Source: Phyllobacterium myrsinacearum | Lineage (GTDB): Bacteria; Pseudomonadota; Alphaproteobacteria; Rhizobiales; Rhizobiaceae | Direction of reading: 5' to 3' | NCBI RefSeq assembly: GCF_002980555.1 | Contig: NZ_PVBT01000001.1 | Location: 186,001 to 250,000, forward strand | Length of the DNA: 64,000 nucleotides | Shown here: positions 17,638 through 26,455 of the stretch, piece after piece | How positions within the stretch are numbered: the first letter of the stretch is position 1 | Layout of the letters: each line of letters starts with the position of its first letter | The notes under the pieces: generated by a model | What the model saw: the letters and a program-made list of their open reading frames with translations, nothing else | What the model was told of the DNA's origin: nothing | The model's database searches: none | Translations under genes and position numbers: made by a program

Positions 17638-18870
17638 ATGTATCCGAGATTTTCTGCACAGGATGTAAGGTCTGCTCTGACGGACAGCAGAGTGGTGCTG
17701 ATTGCAGGGCCACGTCAGGCAGGAAAATCGACTTTGGCAAAGTCTGTGTCAGACGTGTCGAGGAGCTATTTTACGCTCGACGATGCAACGATATTGAATG
17801 CTGCCAAATCTGATCCCAAAGGTTTCATAAGGGACCTGGATCGCGTGACGATTGACGAGATTCAACGAGCGCCTGGTTTATTGCTCGCTATCAAGGAAAG
17901 TGTTGACGAAGATCCGCGCCCGGGACGCTTCCTGCTGACTGGTTCGGCCAACATCATGACACTGCCAACAGTCGCCGATTCCCTGGCGGGCCGGATGGAA
18001 GTGATTACTTTGATGCCGTTGGCGCGGGGTGAAATCAGCGGGCACAAGCCAGCCTTTCTTGATCTGGCGTTTCAAGGCCAGGTGGCACCGGTTAAAGGAA
18101 CATCCGTTTCAGGCTCCGAGTTGATTGAGATTGTCCTGGCAGGCGGCTATCCCGAAGCAATCGCACGCTCAACGCCGGAGCGCCGCACCAAATGGTATCT
18201 CGACTATATAAACGCCATTATTCAGCGGGACGTGCGCGACATCGCAGATATCGCTCGTATTGGGGACATGCCGCGGCTGATCCGTCTCTTTGCAAACTAT
18301 TCGGCCAAACTCGTCAATTTCAGTGAAATCGGTGCTGCTCTGGCAATGGATCGCAAGACCGTCCAACGCTATCTCGATATCTTCACGGCCTTATACATCA
18401 CTTACTCTGTGGAACCATGGCACAACAATCAGATATCGCGGCTGGCCAAGTCGCCAAAACTTCACTTTCTGGATAGCGGGCTGCTTGCTGCCGTACTCGG
18501 CGCCTCAATGGATGGAATCAAGTCGGACCGGAATGTGTTCGGATATTTGCTGGAAAGTTTTGTTTTTGGCGAGCTTGTTAAACAGGTGGGATGGATGCAG
18601 GCGCGAGGAATGTCCATTCATCATTTCAGGACGACGACCCGGACCCAGGAAGAGGTTGATTTTGTTCTTGAAGACAATCGGGGCGGGATCGTGGGGCTTG
18701 AAGTCAAGGCGTCCGCTACCGTGCTATCGGCGGATTTTCGTGGAATGCGTAAGCTCGCAGAGGCCACAAAAGGCCGCTTTATCGCGGGTATGCTCATCTA
18801 TGATGGCGATAAGGTTGTTCCATTCGGTTCCAACATGTTTGCCGTGCCGGTCTCTCATCTCTGGAACTGA
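17638..18870 (+). CDS. ATP-binding protein of the DUF4143/COG1373 family
   Basis: A 410-residue AAA-type ATPase with DUF4143 C-terminal part. The P-loop GPRQAGKST is at residues 24-32, Walker B is VTIDEIQ (near 69-75), and the LTGSANI motif (sensor region) is near 100-106. The middle part has a winged-helix-like segment (VNFSEIGAALAMDRKTVQRYLDIF), and the C-terminal part has EEVDFVLED and GLEVKAS, the PD-(D/E)xK-like nuclease remnant found in this family. Codon use and base composition look poorer in GC than the neighbours, and it stands alone, so horizontal gain is likely. The cellular role of this family is not established. Confidence 0.88.
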   Translation: MYPRFSAQDVRSALTDSRVVLIAGPRQAGKSTLAKSVSDVSRSYFTLDDATILNAAKSDPKGFIRDLDRVTIDEIQRAPGLLLAIKESVDEDPRPGRFLLTGSANIMTLPTVADSLAGRMEVITLMPLARGEISGHKPAFLDLAFQGQVAPVKGTSVSGSELIEIVLAGGYPEAIARSTPERRTKWYLDYINAIIQRDVRDIADIARIGDMPRLIRLFANYSAKLVNFSEIGAALAMDRKTVQRYLDIFTALYITYSVEPWHNNQISRLAKSPKLHFLDSGLLAAVLGASMDGIKSDRNVFGYLLESFVFGELVKQVGWMQARGMSIHHFRTTTRTQEEVDFVLEDNRGGIVGLEVKASATVLSADFRGMRKLAEATKGRFIAGMLIYDGDKVVPFGSNMFAVPVSHLWN

Positions 18871-19174
18871 TGAATCTGGGTTGGAGCGCAATGAAAATGG
18901 TGCATCGTGGCAACATTTGTCACGCAATGTTTCGGGCTGTCATGATTTTGTTACAATTGTATTGACATAGCAGAGCCGCTGAATGACACCATTGTCAGTC
19001 GGTACATTTTCTCCATCGATGATGCAGCGCCGGGGGCGTCTGTCAGGGGACACAGGATTTGGCGGCAAGCATCCATTCTTCAGGGAATCGAGCGCCAAGA
19101 ACGCATGGCAGCGCCGAGCGGATAACCGCGGCTGTTTACAAGACTGGTTAACCTTTAACTGTCAGGATTAACTT
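18871..19174. other. Intergenic region without recognised gene
   Basis: 304 bp between the DUF4143-type gene and the hydrolase at 19175. It is AT-rich at 18930-18970 (TTTTGTTACAATTGTATTGAC), a possible promoter area, and holds the SD AGGA (19164-19167) for the next gene. A 62-codon frame at 18983-19171 has no SD or recognisable protein and was not accepted. Confidence 0.5.
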
Positions 19175-20119
19175 ATGGGTAAACCGACCCTCTACGCACT
19201 TCTCACCGGGCTTTCACTGATCGCTGCGGCCTATCCCGCCAGTGCGCGGATCATCATTGACTGTGAGAAGCCAGCGGCGGCGAAGACACAGGTCCCTGCG
19301 AACACGGTTGATCCGCTTGCGGTTCCCGCTAAAACTAGCGCTGCAGCCTGCGGGCAGAAGCCGCTGGCTGCAGTGGCGGCGCCGGAGAAGGTGCAGCCCA
19401 TCAATATCGTTGCAACAGGCGGTGCGGGCATGTTGAAAAAGGCAGTGAAGGGCGAGATTGTTCCACAGGGGGAGAGCGCGCTGCGCGACGACCTTGCGTT
19501 CAAGTACCGCCTCTACCGGCCGGATGAGCCCAATGGCGATGCGATGGTTCTTCTGCATGGCTCGGGTCAGGACGAAACAAGTCTCGTCTCCCTTGCCACC
19601 AAGATCGCGCCGCACGCCCTGCTGCTAGCCGTGCGCGGCCGGGTTGTACAGGATGGCACCAGCCGGTGGTATCGCCGCCTGACGCCGGTCAGCTTCGACC
19701 AGAAGGATATTCATGTCGAGGCCAAGGCCTTCGCCGGTTTCCTGAAGCAGGCGACCGAGAAGTACAAGATCGATCTCAATCGCACGACATTCCTCGGCTA
19801 TTCAAACGGCGCCAACCTGGTTGGCGCAGTGATGATGCTCTATCCCGACATGGTCAAGCAGGCGGTGCTGCTGCGCTCCATGCCGGTGCTGACCGAAAAT
19901 ACCGATGCCAATCTCGCCGGTGCCCGGGTCCTGACGGTTTCCGGTGTCGCCGACCAGACCTATGCGCCATTCGCGCCAGCGCTTGCGACCTTGCTGCGTT
20001 CGCACGGGGCGGCGGTCGAGGCGCGTTCGATCAAATCAGATCATGGCCTTGGCAATGACGATGTCAAAGTTGTCAGCGAGTGGCTTTCGGGAACGAGCGC
20101 CCAGTTAAAGAAGAACTGA
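19175..20119 (+). CDS. Exported alpha/beta hydrolase (carboxylesterase/phospholipase type)
   Basis: A 314-residue protein with an N-terminal signal peptide (MGKPTLYALLTGLSLIAAAYP, cleavage after ASA). A low-complexity Ala/Pro linker (about 32-90) precedes an alpha/beta hydrolase domain. LLHGSGQDE (near 125-133) gives the oxyanion region, GYSNG (near 208-212) the nucleophile elbow with Ser210, and VADQTY and SDHGL near the C-terminus supply the acid and the His. It resembles the YpfH/carboxylesterase 2 group. AGGA lies 7 bases before the ATG. Acts probably in the periplasm; substrate unknown. Confidence 0.85.
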   Translation: MGKPTLYALLTGLSLIAAAYPASARIIIDCEKPAAAKTQVPANTVDPLAVPAKTSAAACGQKPLAAVAAPEKVQPINIVATGGAGMLKKAVKGEIVPQGESALRDDLAFKYRLYRPDEPNGDAMVLLHGSGQDETSLVSLATKIAPHALLLAVRGRVVQDGTSRWYRRLTPVSFDQKDIHVEAKAFAGFLKQATEKYKIDLNRTTFLGYSNGANLVGAVMMLYPDMVKQAVLLRSMPVLTENTDANLAGARVLTVSGVADQTYAPFAPALATLLRSHGAAVEARSIKSDHGLGNDDVKVVSEWLSGTSAQLKKN

Positions 20120-20195
20120 GTTCCCTGCGATCGCCTCTTGCATCCGGCCGGACAGTCGGTTAATTGTCTGGCCCATGGAAACGCGCCAGACACAT

Positions 20196-20294
20196 ATGTC
20201 GTCTTTTGCCAAATCCGCTTTTGCGGGTTTGACCAGCCGCGCCTATCTCCTTCCGCTTCTTCTCGACCTTATCGGCGATCGCCGGGCTCGTTGA
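20196..20294 (+). CDS. leuL: leu leader peptide
   Basis: A 32-codon ORF with a dense run of leucine codons near the end (YLLPLLLDL, codons 17-25), placed between the hydrolase gene and leuA and followed by an intrinsic terminator at 20305. An in-frame ATG at 20175 would give seven more codons; neither start has a strong SD. The layout (Leu codons, then terminator with T-run, then leuA) is that of transcription attenuation by leucyl-tRNA supply. Confidence 0.75.
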   Translation: MSSFAKSAFAGLTSRAYLLPLLLDLIGDRRAR

Positions 20295-20304
20295 GAGGAG
20301 CGTC

Positions 20305-20333
20305 CGGCGGTCGAAAGTGCCGCCAGGCTTTTT
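20305..20333 (+). terminator. leu attenuator terminator
   Basis: GGCGGT (20306-20311) pairs with GCCGCC (20319-20324), closed by one wobble pair, and is followed by AGGC and TTTTT (20329-20333). It lies 11 bp after the leader stop and about 90 bp before leuA. The preceding segment (CGATCGCCGGGC, 20276-20287) could form the alternative structure. Confidence 0.75.
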
Positions 20334-20423
20334 GCTCCTTACCCCTTTACAAGACCATTCCAACGCTTGAAAAAGTGCCGCATCAGCGCCAGAGATGCGC
20401 AGACGGCCGGAAACGAGAAGCAA

Positions 20424-22124
20424 ATGACCGATATGACCGCTCCCCGCACCATGGGCATGCCCGATGCCCGCAAGAAATATGAGCCGTATCCGCTGGTTGA
20501 TCTGAAGGACCGGCAATGGCCGTCCAAGCGTATCGAAAAGGCGCCGATCTGGTGTTCCGTCGACTTGCGCGATGGCAACCAGGCATTGATCGATCCAATG
20601 GGCCATGACCGCAAGGTGCGGATGTTCGCCCTGTTGCTCGACATGGGCTTCAAGGAAATCGAAATCGGCTTTCCATCGGCATCGCAGACGGATTTCGACT
20701 TTGCCCGCTGGTGTGTCGAGGCTGGCAATATTTCCGACGACGTATCCCTGCAGGTCTTGGTGCAGTGCCGCCCGGAATTGATCACCCGCACCTTCGAGTC
20801 CTTGCAGGGCGCCACCAAGCCGATCATCCATTTCTACAACTCGACCAGTGAATTGCAGCGCCGGGTTGTGTTCAACAAGGATGTCGGCGGCATCAAATCC
20901 ATTGCCACCGATGCGGCCAAGATGATCACCGACATGGCGGCCAAGGCCGGCGGCGGCTTCCGTTTCGAATATTCGCCGGAAAGCTTTACCGGCACCGAAC
21001 TCGATGTGGCGCTGGAGATCTGCAATGCCGTCACGGAAATCGTCAAGCCGACGCCAGACAACAAGCTGATCATCAACCTGCCGTCGACGGTCGAGATGTC
21101 GACACCGAATGTCTATGCCGACCGCATCGAGTGGATGTGCCGCCAGCTCGACAATCGCGAAAACCTGATCATTTCCCTGCATCCGCACAATGACCGCGGA
21201 ACGGGCATCGCCACGACGGAACTCGGCCTGATGGCCGGTGCCGACCGGGTGGAAGGCACCCTGTTCGGCAATGGCGAACGGACGGGCAATGTCGATATCG
21301 TCACGCTCGCATTGAACATGTTCACGCAGGGCGTCGACCCGGAAATCGATTGTTCCGATATCAACCGGATGAAGGAAGTCTACGAATATTCCAACCAGCT
21401 GGTGATTCCGGAGCGCCATCCCTATGTCGGCGAACTGGTTTATACGGCGTTCTCCGGCTCGCATCAGGATGCGATCAACAAGGGCATGAAGGCGATCAAG
21501 CAGGCCAACAAGACCCTGTGGGAAGTGCCTTACCTGCCCATCGATCCGCAGGATGTCGGCCGCAGCTACGAGGCGATCATCCGCATCAACTCCCAGTCGG
21601 GCAAGGGCGGACTCGCCTATATCCTGCAGGCTGACTATGGCATCAATCTGCCACGCGGCATGCAGGTGGAGTTCCGCGATGACATCCAGCAGATCACCGA
21701 CGAGGAAGGCAAAGAGATGCCATCCAAGCAGATTTATCAGCGGTTCCTCGAGCTTTATGTCGATCAGCCGGATGCCCGCCTGAAATTCGTGGATCACCAC
21801 ACCTATCCCGATACGGAGCACAAGGGCATGCGCATCCTCTCGGCGGAGATTACCGACCGCGGTGAGACGAAGCGGATCGAGGGCAGGGGAACAGGTCCGG
21901 TCGACGGCTTCATTGATGCCCTGTCGCACTATCTCGGTTTCAGGCTCTCGGTCGTCAATTATTCGGAGCACTCGCTCCAGCATGGTTCCGATGCGGCGGC
22001 TATCAGCTACATGGAAATCGAGCATCCGAACGGCAAGATTTTCGGTGCAGGCATCAACAAGAGCATTGTTGCCGCCTCGCTTGAGGGCATTGTCTCGGCG
22101 GCCAACCGCATCATCGGCAAATAA
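20424..22124 (+). CDS. leuA: 2-isopropylmalate synthase (type 2 LeuA)
   Basis: A 566-residue enzyme that condenses acetyl-CoA and 2-oxoisovalerate, the first committed step of leucine synthesis. The DRDG-like metal motif is VDLRDGNQAL, with SLHPHNDRGT giving the HxH metal ligands and GNGERTGN the glycine loop. The C-terminal leucine-binding regulatory domain follows (SYMEIEHPNGKIFGAGI at the end). Length and sequence match type 2 enzymes such as those of Actinobacteria and many alphaproteobacteria. The frame is open upstream to 20367, but the ATG at 20424 gives the usual start. Attenuated by the leader upstream and ended by the terminator at 22137. Confidence 0.95.
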   Translation: MTDMTAPRTMGMPDARKKYEPYPLVDLKDRQWPSKRIEKAPIWCSVDLRDGNQALIDPMGHDRKVRMFALLLDMGFKEIEIGFPSASQTDFDFARWCVEAGNISDDVSLQVLVQCRPELITRTFESLQGATKPIIHFYNSTSELQRRVVFNKDVGGIKSIATDAAKMITDMAAKAGGGFRFEYSPESFTGTELDVALEICNAVTEIVKPTPDNKLIINLPSTVEMSTPNVYADRIEWMCRQLDNRENLIISLHPHNDRGTGIATTELGLMAGADRVEGTLFGNGERTGNVDIVTLALNMFTQGVDPEIDCSDINRMKEVYEYSNQLVIPERHPYVGELVYTAFSGSHQDAINKGMKAIKQANKTLWEVPYLPIDPQDVGRSYEAIIRINSQSGKGGLAYILQADYGINLPRGMQVEFRDDIQQITDEEGKEMPSKQIYQRFLELYVDQPDARLKFVDHHTYPDTEHKGMRILSAEITDRGETKRIEGRGTGPVDGFIDALSHYLGFRLSVVNYSEHSLQHGSDAAAISYMEIEHPNGKIFGAGINKSIVAASLEGIVSAANRIIGK

Positions 22125-22136
22125 GCCGCACACCTC

Positions 22137-22165
22137 AAAAAGGCCGCTGTGAAGCGGCCTTTTTC
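22137..22165. terminator. Intrinsic terminator after leuA
   Basis: AAAAAGGCCGC (22137-22147) and GCGGCCTTTTT (22154-22164) form a symmetrical hairpin with a T-run on the + strand and an A-run on the other side, so it can work in both directions. It ends 16 bp before the next start. Confidence 0.85.
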
Positions 22166-22180
22166 TGTTGGGAGCGTTTC

Positions 22181-22945
22181 ATGCACCAGTTGCACGCAAT
22201 CGGGATGGGTGAGGGGAAGGCAACGCCCATCGTCTTCCTGCATGGGTTTGGCGGAACGGCTGCCGGCTGGCATGCCGTGCAAACGGCGATTTCCACTGAT
22301 CATCCAACCCTTGCATTCGATCTGCCCGGTCATGGTGCATCGCTGGACTACCCCGATGCGGTGACCGCCCGCCATTTCGCGCAGGCGGTTGTCGAGGACC
22401 TCAACGGGCGCGATATTCCAAGGGTTCATCTGGTCGGCCACTCCATGGGCGGTGCAACCGCCGCGCTGGTTGCCGCCTTCGCCCCGGAGAAGGTGGCGTC
22501 TTTGACCTTGCTGGCTCCCGGCGGTTTCGGCGCGGATATCAATGGACGGCTGCTCCAGCATTATGCGGCGGCCCGAACATATGACGCGCTTCAGGTGGCC
22601 TTAGAGGGCATGTTCGGCTGGCGCAATCCTGTTCCTGAAGAGATGATCCGGCGCGACGTGGACCTGCGCCGCAAACCGGGACAGATCGAACGGCTCGGTG
22701 CCATTCTCGCCCGAATGATGAAGGACGGATTGCAGGGAACTATTCCCAGGGCGTTCATCGAGGCTTTTACCATGCCTGTCACCGTTGCATGGGGCCGGCT
22801 GGACAATGTCCTGCCGGTGTATCAATCGGAAGGGCTGCCGCCGCGTTTCTCGATACATCGTTTTGACGGGGCCGGTCACATGCTGGTCGAGGAGATTCCG
22901 GGCGAGGTCATCCGTCTCATTTCGACAACTGTGCGCACAGGCTGA
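22181..22945 (+). CDS. Alpha/beta hydrolase
   Basis: A 254-residue cytoplasmic alpha/beta hydrolase. FLHGFGGTAAGW (near 19-30) forms the oxyanion hole, GHSMGG (near 87-92) the nucleophile elbow, WGRLD (near 204-208) carries the acid, and GAGHML the catalytic His. It is close to the hydrolase-like part of AcoC-type proteins, but no lipoyl domain is present. The substrate cannot be inferred. The ATG at 22181 follows GGGAGC with about 7 bases spacing. It probably has its own promoter read through from the leuA terminator region. Confidence 0.85.
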   Translation: MHQLHAIGMGEGKATPIVFLHGFGGTAAGWHAVQTAISTDHPTLAFDLPGHGASLDYPDAVTARHFAQAVVEDLNGRDIPRVHLVGHSMGGATAALVAAFAPEKVASLTLLAPGGFGADINGRLLQHYAAARTYDALQVALEGMFGWRNPVPEEMIRRDVDLRRKPGQIERLGAILARMMKDGLQGTIPRAFIEAFTMPVTVAWGRLDNVLPVYQSEGLPPRFSIHRFDGAGHMLVEEIPGEVIRLISTTVRTG

Positions 22946-23021
22946 ATTCCGACAAGTTTGTGATGCAACGACGGACGCATATTGTTAATGATGCCTTAAC
23001 CCCACCTTGCCGGAAACGCCT

Positions 23022-23654
23022 ATGAGTGAGATGCACGACAAGATCAGCCCGATGGATGCCAGACGCAGGCTTGGCGATGCCATTCGCGGCGCGCAGGTGG
23101 CAGCGGCCGACCGCGGCGATGTCGTCATCGACATGAAGGAAGCCGATCTCGCCCGCATCGAAATCCTGGCACAGGATCTGCAGCCGGTCTTCGACGACGT
23201 CCCCGCCGATGACGAGCAGTGGGATTTTGCCATTTCCACCGGCTTGCAACCGCGCCTGTGGATCGATGCCACCGCGCATGTGATGATGGGACGGGACAGG
23301 CGCACCTATCGCTTTGTCAGGGATACAAGGCTTGGCCGGACTGTTCTGGCGGAGTCGCCCGAGGTGAAACCGGTTTCCGACGCGGTCACCACCTACATTG
23401 CCGAGCGGATCGTCGAACGGCAGCGCATGATGGAGGGCGAGCGCATCAGCCTGCGTCCGGAGGCCGATGCCGTGCCGCCAGGCCCGGCTGCGCCCGCACC
23501 GCAACCGGCGGTGGCGCCGGCGGTTCAGCTGCGGCAGCACCGCTCGATGGCGCATGATTTCGTCAATGCGGTCATCTGGCTGCTGATCGGCGCTTTCGCC
23601 GGCGCTGGTGCGCTGCTCGCCTTTTTCTGGGACCGGCTTTCACCCTATTTCTGA
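23022..23654 (+). CDS. Hypothetical protein with C-terminal membrane anchor
   Basis: A 210-residue protein. The first 125 residues are charged and hydrophilic (DARRRLGDAIRGAQVAAADR, then DEQWDFAISTGLQPRLWID), a Pro/Ala-rich linker follows at about 150-170, and a single hydrophobic helix (VIWLLIGAFAGAGALLAFFW) is near the C-terminus. This is a tail-anchored layout with the N-terminal domain in the cytoplasm. The start at 23022 has GGAA 6 bases upstream; a TTG at 23007 is less likely. It converges on the phosphoesterase gene with a 3-bp gap. Function unknown. Confidence 0.75.
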   Translation: MSEMHDKISPMDARRRLGDAIRGAQVAAADRGDVVIDMKEADLARIEILAQDLQPVFDDVPADDEQWDFAISTGLQPRLWIDATAHVMMGRDRRTYRFVRDTRLGRTVLAESPEVKPVSDAVTTYIAERIVERQRMMEGERISLRPEADAVPPGPAAPAPQPAVAPAVQLRQHRSMAHDFVNAVIWLLIGAFAGAGALLAFFWDRLSPYF

Positions 23655-23657
23655 CGC

Positions 23658-24581
23658 TCAGGCGGGCGCAGATACAACGCCAACGTGAAGCTCGTGCTCG
23701 GCTATCGTCTCGATGGTCATGGCCGCATCGACGATGCCGCGCTCGGTCATGCGGCATGACCAGCCGGACGCCGTCTTCGCGATGGCAAAGATATTGAAGC
23801 GCGCCGGGGGCTTGTGGCCGCCGAAGCTTTGGCTGGCGGAAGGGACGCAAACGACGGGTATCTTCCAGCCGGGGCCGTCGATCTCGTAGCGTGTCGCCAG
23901 ATGCGTATGGCCATGCAGGACAAGTTCCGCCCCGTGCCGCCGCACGGTCCGCTGGAACAGGCCGATGCCGAGCAGCCGCTTGTGCGACGGCGCCGCGCCG
24001 CGCACCGGCGGGTGATGGATCATGATCACCCGGAACAGGCCGCGTTTGCCGGTCTCCTCAAGGATTTCGCCGAGGCGGCGTGCCTGCCGGTCGCGCAGAT
24101 CGCCGGTTGCCATGAACGGTGCGGTGGCACGGGCCGATGACACACCGATCAGGGCGACGTCGCCGCGGACCCGCAGGTAAGGGAACTCAACCGGACGGTG
24201 TTCGGCGGCCTCGCGGTCGCCCAGCATCCATGGCGCCCAGTAACGCCGGGTCTTTTTCAAAGCACCGGGCACATAGGCATCGTGATTGCCGGGGACAACC
24301 GACACGTCATGCGGATTGCCCAGGGTTTTGAGCCAGCGCTCGGCGGTCTCCAGTTCCTCGTCCAGCGCAAGGTTGACGAGATCGCCCGTCACCGCCAGAT
24401 GGTCCGGCGCCTGCGTCTTCAGATCGGCAATCAGGGTATCGAGCGTACCGCCGGTCATCGAGCCCTTGCGGTTGGACCGCCAGTTGATATAGCCGGTGAT
24501 GCGTTTTGACACGAGCTCGCGCAGACTTGGCGCGGGCAGGGGCGACAGGTGGATGTCGGAGATATGTGCGAGACGAAACAT
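23658..24581 (-). CDS. Metallophosphoesterase
   Basis: A 307-residue calcineurin-like phosphoesterase. All five blocks of the dinuclear metal site are present: DIH (9-11), GD in VTGDLVN, GNHDA, HHPP and GHTHL. The family includes nucleotide and cyclic nucleotide phosphodiesterases as well as DNA and lipid phosphoesterases, so the substrate is open. No signal peptide. It starts at the ATG ending at 24581 and lies divergent from the NUDIX gene. Confidence 0.88.
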   Translation of the reverse strand: MFRLAHISDIHLSPLPAPSLRELVSKRITGYINWRSNRKGSMTGGTLDTLIADLKTQAPDHLAVTGDLVNLALDEELETAERWLKTLGNPHDVSVVPGNHDAYVPGALKKTRRYWAPWMLGDREAAEHRPVEFPYLRVRGDVALIGVSSARATAPFMATGDLRDRQARRLGEILEETGKRGLFRVIMIHHPPVRGAAPSHKRLLGIGLFQRTVRRHGAELVLHGHTHLATRYEIDGPGWKIPVVCVPSASQSFGGHKPPARFNIFAIAKTASGWSCRMTERGIVDAAMTIETIAEHELHVGVVSAPA

Positions 24582-24666
24582 TATGCCAGCTTTAAGAGAC
24601 TCTGGTGTAGGAATCCAGTGTTAGAACCTTTGCTCTGCAGCAGGGTTCCCATTTAGGACCGGTGAA

Positions 24667-25137
24667 ATGGCTGACAAAAACGTGAAATGGCGGCATCGCC
24701 TGTTTCACACCTACTTTCTCCTGCGGCGCCCGATGACATTGGGCGCGCGCGGCGTGATCCTTGACGAAGCGGCCCGGTCGGTCTTTCTCATCAGGCATAC
24801 CTATGTGCCCGGCTGGCAGTTTCCCGGCGGCGGCGTGGAAACCGGCCATACGGTCGAACACACGCTGGCAAAGGAGTTGATGGAAGAAGGCAATATCGAG
24901 TTGACGGCCAGGCCGCAGCTTTTTGCCATCTATCACAATGCGCATGCCTCGAAGCGCGATCATGTCGCGCTCTATGTCTGCCGTTCGTTCCGGCAGACCG
25001 CACCACGGCTGCCGGACCGCGAAATCGCCGAAGCCGGATTTTTCCGGCTCGATGCCCTGCCGGAAGGCACCACCGCCGCGACGCGGCGGCGGCTTGCCGA
25101 AATTCTCGATGGCGCCGAGATATCGCTCACCTGGTGA
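24667..25137 (+). CDS. NUDIX hydrolase
   Basis: A 156-residue NUDIX protein. The NUDIX box starts at GGGVETGHTVEHTLAKELMEE (about 56-76). The canonical R-E-x-x-E-E core is here K-E-L-M-E-E, and the following G is replaced by N, so it deviates at two positions while keeping the metal-binding glutamates. No signal peptide. It is convergent with the GST gene, with 3 bp between stops. Substrate is unknown; such small NUDIX proteins clean up nucleoside diphosphate derivatives. Confidence 0.85.
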   Translation: MADKNVKWRHRLFHTYFLLRRPMTLGARGVILDEAARSVFLIRHTYVPGWQFPGGGVETGHTVEHTLAKELMEEGNIELTARPQLFAIYHNAHASKRDHVALYVCRSFRQTAPRLPDREIAEAGFFRLDALPEGTTAATRRRLAEILDGAEISLTW

Positions 25138-25140
25138 GTT

Positions 25141-26118
25141 TCAGAACCGGTTCCGGTCATGCGGCGCGGCAAAATCCACCTGCGGCCCTTTGGGGATGAT
25201 ACCTGTCGGGTTGATGGTTTTGTGGCTACCGTAATAATGCGCCTTGATGTGCAGCATGTTCACGGTCCCGGCCACATCAGGCACCTGGTAGAGATCGCGG
25301 GTGTAATTGGACAGGTTCGGATAGTCGGCGATGCGCTGGCGGTTGCATTTGAAATGCCCGACATAAACCGGATCGAAGCGCAGCAGGGTGGTGAACAGCC
25401 GCCAGTCCGCCTCGGTAACCCGATTGCCCGCGAGATAGCGCTGCCTGCCGAGACGCTCCTCCAGCTGATCGAGTGTGGCAAACAGCTGGTCGAACGCTTC
25501 CCCGTAGGCTTCCTGCGTGGTGGCAAAGCCTGCGCGGTATACGCCATTGTTGATATTGGGATAGACGAGGGCATTGACGGCGTCGATCTCGCTGCGCAGG
25601 GCGTCGGGGTAGAAATCCTGCGATGCATCGCCAAAGGCATCGAACGCCGTGTTGAGCATGCGGATGATTTCGGAGGACTCGTTCGAAACAATGGTGTTCT
25701 GCTGCTTGTCCCACAGAACAGGCACCGTCACGCGGCCGGAATAGGAAGGATCAGCGCGCGTGTAGATTTCGTGGAGCCGTTTCGAACCGAAGAGGTGATC
25801 CGGCGTGGCACCGTCCACGGCATGGAAGGTCCAGCCTTCCGCACCCATGAAATGATCGACCACCGATACGGAAATGACATCCTCGAGCTTCTTCAATGCG
25901 CGAAAGATCAGCGTGCGGTGCGCCCAGGGACAGGCATAGGAAACATAGAGGTGATAGCGTCCGGCCTCGGCCTTGAAGCCGCCCTTGCCGGAAGGGCCGG
26001 CAGAGCCATCCGCCGTCACCCAGTTGCGGAACTGCGATTCCGAACGGATGAAGCGCCCGCCGCTGTCCTTGGTGTCGTACCACTGGTCGTGCCACTTGCC
26101 GTCAATCAGAAGACCCAT
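25141..26118 (-). CDS. Glutathionyl-hydroquinone reductase (Xi-class GST)
   Basis: A 325-residue member of the YqjG/ECM4/PcpF group. The catalytic motif CPWAHRT has Cys63, and downstream blocks include GRVTVPVLWDK, SNESSEIIRM and HIKAHYYGSH, all typical of Xi-class GSTs, which reduce glutathionyl-hydroquinones. The frame is open to 26151 with a TTG, but the ATG at 26118 has AAGGAGT 8 bases upstream and gives the usual MGLLIDGKW start. Confidence 0.92.
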   Translation of the reverse strand: MGLLIDGKWHDQWYDTKDSGGRFIRSESQFRNWVTADGSAGPSGKGGFKAEAGRYHLYVSYACPWAHRTLIFRALKKLEDVISVSVVDHFMGAEGWTFHAVDGATPDHLFGSKRLHEIYTRADPSYSGRVTVPVLWDKQQNTIVSNESSEIIRMLNTAFDAFGDASQDFYPDALRSEIDAVNALVYPNINNGVYRAGFATTQEAYGEAFDQLFATLDQLEERLGRQRYLAGNRVTEADWRLFTTLLRFDPVYVGHFKCNRQRIADYPNLSNYTRDLYQVPDVAGTVNMLHIKAHYYGSHKTINPTGIIPKGPQVDFAAPHDRNRF

Positions 26119-26183
26119 TTCATACTCCTTGGCGCGCAAACCTGCGTGCAACGGTAACTGCGCTTATTGCCGATTGCCTATAC

Positions 26184-26455
26184 CTAGGGTCAGGACCCAT
26201 TAATATGATCGAAATGGCGCCTGAAACGGCAAGAAGATGCGAGGAGAGATGCGAAGGGCGGGGTCTTCCCCCCGACCGAGCAGCTCGACGCTGCAGCTTG
26301 CAGCCGTTTCGGCGTCCGTAGGATACGGTCCATTTGCCCGGCTACATCGTCGCAAAGGACTTGAGAATGGATAAACATTCCCATCGCCTTCGCTCCTTGT
26401 ATCCAAACAAATGGCCGCGTACCATTTCGACCAGATTAATGGGTCCTGACCCTAG
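26184..26455. mobile_element. MITE-like element, 272 bp, with 34-bp terminal inverted repeats
   Basis: The ends are inverted repeats of 34 bp with two mismatches, starting CTAGGGTCAGGACCCATTAA and reading back as TTAATGGGTCCTGACCCTAG. The outer CTAG fits a palindromic 4-bp target-site duplication (YTAR type) or is part of the ends. No transposase frame fits inside, so this looks like a non-autonomous derivative of a DDE insertion sequence. It sits between the GST gene and the acetyltransferase gene and breaks neither. Parent IS family is not identified from memory. Confidence 0.82.

Noticed and set aside
18983-19171. 62-codon frame upstream of the exported hydrolase
   Set aside because: No SD, low-complexity and no recognisable protein; it ends just before the next start.
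19147-19171. Three TTAA motifs, possible CtrA site
   Set aside because: Spacings are 3 and 9 bases, not the 7 of the CtrA consensus.
20160-22133. Antisense frame of 657 codons over leuA
   Set aside because: Shadow of leuA, which has full family motifs and attenuation signals.
26190-26384. 64-codon frame within the MITE as transposase remnant
   Set aside because: No DDE motif or similarity to a transposase that I can see.
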